This document shows, piece by piece, positions 60,445-64,000 of a DNA stretch of 64,000 nucleotides. Below the pieces are notes generated by a model. The model saw only the letters and a list, made by a program, of their open reading frames with translations, was not told the DNA's origin and ran no database searches. A program made the translations under genes and the position numbers. The first letter of the stretch is position 1. Each line of letters opens with the position of its first letter. Source of the stretch: Anaeromassilibacillus stercoravium (GTDB lineage: Bacteria; Bacillota; Clostridia; Oscillospirales; Acutalibacteraceae); assembly GCA_019118845.1 (NCBI GenBank), contig DWYE01000033.1, positions 1-64,000 of the forward strand. Direction: 5' to 3'.

Positions 60445-62634
60445 ATGCGGCGGCCATTTGCGCTGGTTGGATTCACGTATCTGCTGGCGCAGGTGGCCGC
60501 CGTTTTTCTGGGGACCGCTTGGGCTTTGCCGGTGGCTTGTGTGCTGTTGCTTCTCATGGGGGTCACATTGCTTCTTCCGCGCTTGCGCTTGAGCATCTTT
60601 CCGGTGGCGCTCTGCGCGGCTTCCCTGGCCTTTGGCGGGTTTGCAGCTTTGGCCCCGGTGGTCACTGCGCCCGGGGAGGCGTTGGACAATACGGACGCTG
60701 CGATTTCCGGCACCTTTGTCGAGGCGCCATACCGCTCCTATGACAACCGCTATTGTACGGTGCAGGTGGACAACGTGGACGGGAAGCCCGTGGACTTCCG
60801 AATCCGCCTCTCCCTTCCGGAAAGTGTGGTCGGAAAGGCCGGGGACCGCTTGGAGGGAAAGGTGCATGTGTATCTTCCGCGCGGTGGGGACGGCTTTTCC
60901 AGCCGGAACTACTATGCGTCGCAGAGGATCGCCGCATGTGCTTATTTATATAGCTATGAACCCTATACGGTTGTCCCACAGGAGCCAGCCTCTTTTTCCC
61001 ATTGGATGCAGGAGTTGCGCGTTTCCCTTGGAAAAGCAGTCGAGGCGATCTTGCCGGAGGAGGAAGCCGGCCTTTTAAAGGGAATCCTCATGGGCGATTC
61101 CTCCGGTATTTCACCGGAGCTTGCAGCGGACTTTCGGACCGTCGGCCTTTCCCATGTGATGTCGGTCTCCGGGCTGCACATGACCACCGTGGCGAATTTG
61201 CTTCTGGCCAGCCTGCTGGCCCTGCGGGTCCCTCGGAAGGGAAGCGCGGCCATCGCTTCCGTTGGGGTCCTGCTCTTTATGGTGGTGGCGGACTTTGTCC
61301 CCTCCGCGACCCGGAGTGGTATCATGTGTCTGCTGTATTTAGCGGGGACACTGCTCTCCCGCCGGGCGGATTCCCTAAACTCGCTGGGGTTGGCGGTTTG
61401 GGTGCTGTGCCTGACCAGCCCCTACGCCGGTGCGGATGTCGGGTTGCTGCTCTCCTTCTCCGCCACCCTAGGGTTGATCCTGTGTTCCAACCCGCTCACA
61501 GCTTGGCTTGATGCGCGGGTGTCCGGTTTTAAATATGGGAAGCGCCTGTTCCATGCCGTCCACCTGGTTTTGGCGACGAGTGTCAGCGCGACCCTGTTTA
61601 CCCTGCCCGTGATCGCGCTGACGTTTCGCAGCGTATCCGCGGTAGGGATGCTGGCAAACCTGTTGGCTTTGTGGCCGACAACATTGCTGCTCCAATTGGG
61701 ATTGGGAGCGGCATTTCTCCAGCTTTTGTTGCCGGGAACGTTGGCGGCGATGCCGTTGGCCATTCCAGCGGGATGGTTGGCAAAGCTTGTGGAAGGGATT
61801 GTCCATCAGCTTGCGCAGGTTCCCTATGCCAGTTTGCCGGTCTCGATGGGCTTTGTGCTCCTATGGATTGCGGCTGTGCTGATCCTGCTGGCGGTATGTG
61901 TGCGGATGGGGCCTTCCAAACCGCTTTTGCGTACCGCCGCTTGGCTATCCTGCATTCTTCTGTTGGCGGGAATCTTTTCCTATCAAGTCTCCCGGCGGGA
62001 CATCACACGCATTGCAGTGGCGGATGTGGGGAGCGGGCTGTCGGTAGCGGTGACACGCAACGGGCATGCCCTGGTGGTCGGCTGCGAAGGATATTCCACA
62101 CAGTCCCTCGAGAACGAATTACAGGGGCGAGGGGTGCAATCCCTGGATGGGATGCTCCTGTTTACCCATTTTGGAGAGGAAGCGCATAACGCTGCCGAGG
62201 TGTTGGAGGACTATCCGGCCGACCGGCTGGTATTGCCGTCCGGCTACATGGACGACTTTTTGCAAGCGGAGGCGGCGGAAATCGGAGAAACACACCCGTA
62301 CCGCGAGGCTGCAAAGCTGACCCTTGGAAGCGCGATCTCTGTGGAGATGGTCAACGGGGCGGCCTTGTTGAACGCGAACGGTGTGACCGTTTTATTCTGC
62401 CCAGCCGGTGTACAGGCGGAGAATTTGCCGGAGGCGTGGCGCTCGCCCCATTTTGCAGTGCTGGCACAGGATGTTGAGGGAATCGAAGCGGAATATACGG
62501 TGCTATCCATGGACGAATCGGATGTGGGCGATGCGGTTGCCGGAAGACAACAGGTAACGGCCACAGCGGGACTTGGCACAGTGGCCATCGAAATCACGGA
62601 CGGACAAACTTGCCGGATCAGGAGGGATGCATGA
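60445..62634 (+). CDS. comEC: ComEC/Rec2-type DNA-uptake channel protein
   Basis: A 729-residue polytopic membrane protein. It has an N-terminal membrane and DUF4131-like part, and the competence core with LSHVMSVSGLHMT near residues 233-245 and ATRSGIMCLLYLAG. About ten membrane helices extend to residue 510. The C-terminal domain (about 515-729) resembles the metallo-beta-lactamase domain of ComEC, but the usual HxHxDH zinc motif reads THFGEEAHNAAE, so nuclease activity there is unlikely. ATG 60445 has GAGGAGG 7-8 nt upstream; ATG 60439 is too close. holA follows with an overlap. Confidence 0.9.
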   Translation: MRRPFALVGFTYLLAQVAAVFLGTAWALPVACVLLLLMGVTLLLPRLRLSIFPVALCAASLAFGGFAALAPVVTAPGEALDNTDAAISGTFVEAPYRSYDNRYCTVQVDNVDGKPVDFRIRLSLPESVVGKAGDRLEGKVHVYLPRGGDGFSSRNYYASQRIAACAYLYSYEPYTVVPQEPASFSHWMQELRVSLGKAVEAILPEEEAGLLKGILMGDSSGISPELAADFRTVGLSHVMSVSGLHMTTVANLLLASLLALRVPRKGSAAIASVGVLLFMVVADFVPSATRSGIMCLLYLAGTLLSRRADSLNSLGLAVWVLCLTSPYAGADVGLLLSFSATLGLILCSNPLTAWLDARVSGFKYGKRLFHAVHLVLATSVSATLFTLPVIALTFRSVSAVGMLANLLALWPTTLLLQLGLGAAFLQLLLPGTLAAMPLAIPAGWLAKLVEGIVHQLAQVPYASLPVSMGFVLLWIAAVLILLAVCVRMGPSKPLLRTAAWLSCILLLAGIFSYQVSRRDITRIAVADVGSGLSVAVTRNGHALVVGCEGYSTQSLENELQGRGVQSLDGMLLFTHFGEEAHNAAEVLEDYPADRLVLPSGYMDDFLQAEAAEIGETHPYREAAKLTLGSAISVEMVNGAALLNANGVTVLFCPAGVQAENLPEAWRSPHFAVLAQDVEGIEAEYTVLSMDESDVGDAVAGRQQVTATAGLGTVAIEITDGQTCRIRRDA

Positions 62635-63692
62635 TGCCGGAAATCACAGAAACCGAATTCAAGAAGCAGATCGAGCGGGGAACCTTCGGCTCGCTTTATC
62701 TGTTGCACGGAGAGGAAAAATACCTGCTCAAGCTCTATGCAAACCGCCTGATCGAAAAAGCCTGCGGGGGTGCATTTCAGGACTTTAACCTGCAACGGAT
62801 AGACGGCGGAAGCGTGTCCATCGACGACATGGCGGCTGCGGTAGAGGCGGTGCCGTTGTTGTCCGAGCGAAAATGCGTGGCGGTCTCCGACCTCGACGTA
62901 GAGGCGCGCAGTGCGTCGGACCTTTCGAAGCTTTATGAATTGATCGGGATGGTTCCGGAGAGTACCGTTTTGGTATTTTATCTGCCGTCCGTCGAGATCG
63001 ATTATAAAAAATCTGCGAAGTGGAAGAAGTTTTTGGCTGCGGTGCAAAAAGCGGGAAATACGGTTTGCTTTAAGCGGAAAACCCAAGCCGACGCGGAAAA
63101 AATGCTCTGTGCAGCCGCTGCGAAGCGCCATTGCGAACTGTCGCGCGCGGATGCGGGGAAGATCATCGAATATACGGGGAACGATCTGCAGGCGCTTTTT
63201 CACGAATTGGAAAAGCTCTGCGCCTATGTCGGGCCGGGAAAGGAGATCACCCGCCGGGAGATCGATCAGTTGGTCACCAAAAATTTTGAAACCACCGTCT
63301 TTATGCTTTCCCGCGCCATTTTGGCAAGGCAATATGACAAAGCCTATTCCATTTTGGACCTGCTCTTTTATCAGAATGAGGAGCCGGTTTCCGTCCTGGC
63401 AGTGCTTTCCACGGCTTACCTGGATCTGTATCGCGTGCGCGCGGCTGTACAGAGTGGGGAAAGCGCCCTGGAACCGGCAAAGTATTTCGACTATAAGGGA
63501 AAGGAGTTCCGCCTGCGCAATGCGGAACGCGACGGCGGAAGATTTTCCATAGAGATGTTGCGCGAAAGTTTGGATGCGCTTTTAAATGCCGATGTCGCGT
63601 TAAAAAGTGCGCGGGGAAATCGCCGTACCGTGATGGAAACGTTGATTGCGCGGTTGCTTTTGATCGCGGAACGGGAAAAATTTGCAGAGTGA
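62634..63692 (+). CDS. holA: DNA polymerase III subunit delta
   Basis: A 352-residue clamp-loader delta subunit. It starts with FGSLYLLHGEEKYLL, the typical degenerate-Walker region, and includes NDLQALFHELEKLCAYVG near 183-200 and ITRREIDQLVTKNFE. It opens the beta clamp during loading. ATG 62634 is chosen because AGGAGGG ends 7 nt upstream; ATG 62631 is adjacent and overlaps the comEC stop in an ATGA. Together with comEC and the TOPRIM gene it forms an order common in Firmicutes. Confidence 0.92.
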   Translation: MPEITETEFKKQIERGTFGSLYLLHGEEKYLLKLYANRLIEKACGGAFQDFNLQRIDGGSVSIDDMAAAVEAVPLLSERKCVAVSDLDVEARSASDLSKLYELIGMVPESTVLVFYLPSVEIDYKKSAKWKKFLAAVQKAGNTVCFKRKTQADAEKMLCAAAAKRHCELSRADAGKIIEYTGNDLQALFHELEKLCAYVGPGKEITRREIDQLVTKNFETTVFMLSRAILARQYDKAYSILDLLFYQNEEPVSVLAVLSTAYLDLYRVRAAVQSGESALEPAKYFDYKGKEFRLRNAERDGGRFSIEMLRESLDALLNADVALKSARGNRRTVMETLIARLLLIAEREKFAE

Positions 63693-63705
63693 GGGGGGGA
63701 ACGCA

Positions 63706-64000
63706 GTGCGTCTGAAAGTCAAAGAGGCCGTGATTGTGGAGGGAAAGTATGACAAGATCAAACTGTCTTCCTTGATCGACGGTGTCATTATCGAGACCAA
63801 TGGATTTCAGATTTTTAAAGATCCGGAGCAGATGGCCATGATCCGCCGGTTGGCGGAGACACGCGGAATTTTGGTCCTGACAGACAGCGATGGGGCCGGA
63901 TTTGTCATCCGCAATTATCTTTCCAGTTCCATCCCGGCGGAACAGATCAAACATGCCTATGTGCCGGATATGTTCGGCAAGGAGAAACGCAAAGAGAAAC
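63706..64000 (+). CDS. TOPRIM-domain protein, RNase M5-like (3' end cut by window)
   Basis: The first 98 codons of a gene running off the window. It begins VKEAVIVEGKYDK with the catalytic Glu at residue 12, has IIETNGFQIFK, and the TOPRIM Asp pair in LTDSDGAG (D60 and D62). This matches RNase M5 (RnmV)-like proteins that mature 5S rRNA, or the related clostridial TOPRIM/DUF4093 family. GTG 63706 follows a GAGGGGGGGA ribosome site, 13 nt after holA. The C-terminal domain needed to separate the two is missing. Confidence 0.82.
   Translation, partial: MRLKVKEAVIVEGKYDKIKLSSLIDGVIIETNGFQIFKDPEQMAMIRRLAETRGILVLTDSDGAGFVIRNYLSSSIPAEQIKHAYVPDMFGKEKRKEK

Overview
The window looks like chromosomal DNA of a strictly anaerobic, low-G+C-lineage but moderately GC-rich Clostridia bacterium, most likely a gut member of the Oscillospiraceae/Ruminococcaceae type. 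The reasons are strong AGGAGG ribosome sites with frequent GTG/TTG starts, a T-box before alaS, a CIRCE/HrcA site before clpB, a sodium-pumping decarboxylase pair, FAD-dependent ThyX, a DUF1836 regulator and a giant secreted family-2 glycosidase. This assignment is inferred from gene content only.

Layout. 0.35-2.8 kb: an acyl-carrier cassette (carrier protein, Sfp-type phosphopantetheinyl transferase, AMP-forming acyl ligase) behind a promoter built into a long palindrome. 3-5.9 kb: a fusion of pseudo-receiver, HD-GYP and YbaK/ProX tRNA-deacylase domains, then a family-2 glycosyltransferase. 6.3-13.6 kb: one 2445-residue secreted glycoside hydrolase. 14-27 kb: MarR regulator, sodium/neurotransmitter-symporter homologue, ABC exporter, cyclophilin, exonuclease III, two regulators, OadG/OadB-like sodium pump subunits, PcrA helicase and a Cys-rich protein of unknown function.

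27.3-37 kb is the most interesting region: a complete type III-A CRISPR-Cas effector operon (csm1, csm2, csm3, csm4, csm5, cas6) ending in a DUF6602-like, PD-(D/E)XK-type putative nuclease gene. It is flanked by two arrays (9 and 22 repeats) that appear to be transcribed opposite to the cas operon. Csm1 keeps the GGDD cyclase motif but shows no HD nuclease motif. Csm3 has Asn at the position of the catalytic Asp32. Neither csm6/CARF effector nor cas1/cas2 is present. The combination suggests a signalling-biased type III system with an unusual effector candidate.

37.5-64 kb is mainly housekeeping: clpB under CIRCE, xpaC-telA, DNA polymerase IV, small conserved proteins, YitT, a dTMP operon (thyX-tmk) continuing into DUF2156 and GNAT proteins, a DJ-1/5-FCL/MltG/U32 peptidase/acyltransferase run with many 4-nt overlaps, a class B penicillin-binding protein, T-box-alaS, HIT, phosphoribosyltransferase, ComEC, HolA, and the start of an RNase M5-like TOPRIM protein cut by the window end. 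No rRNA, tRNA, insertion sequence or prophage was recognised.
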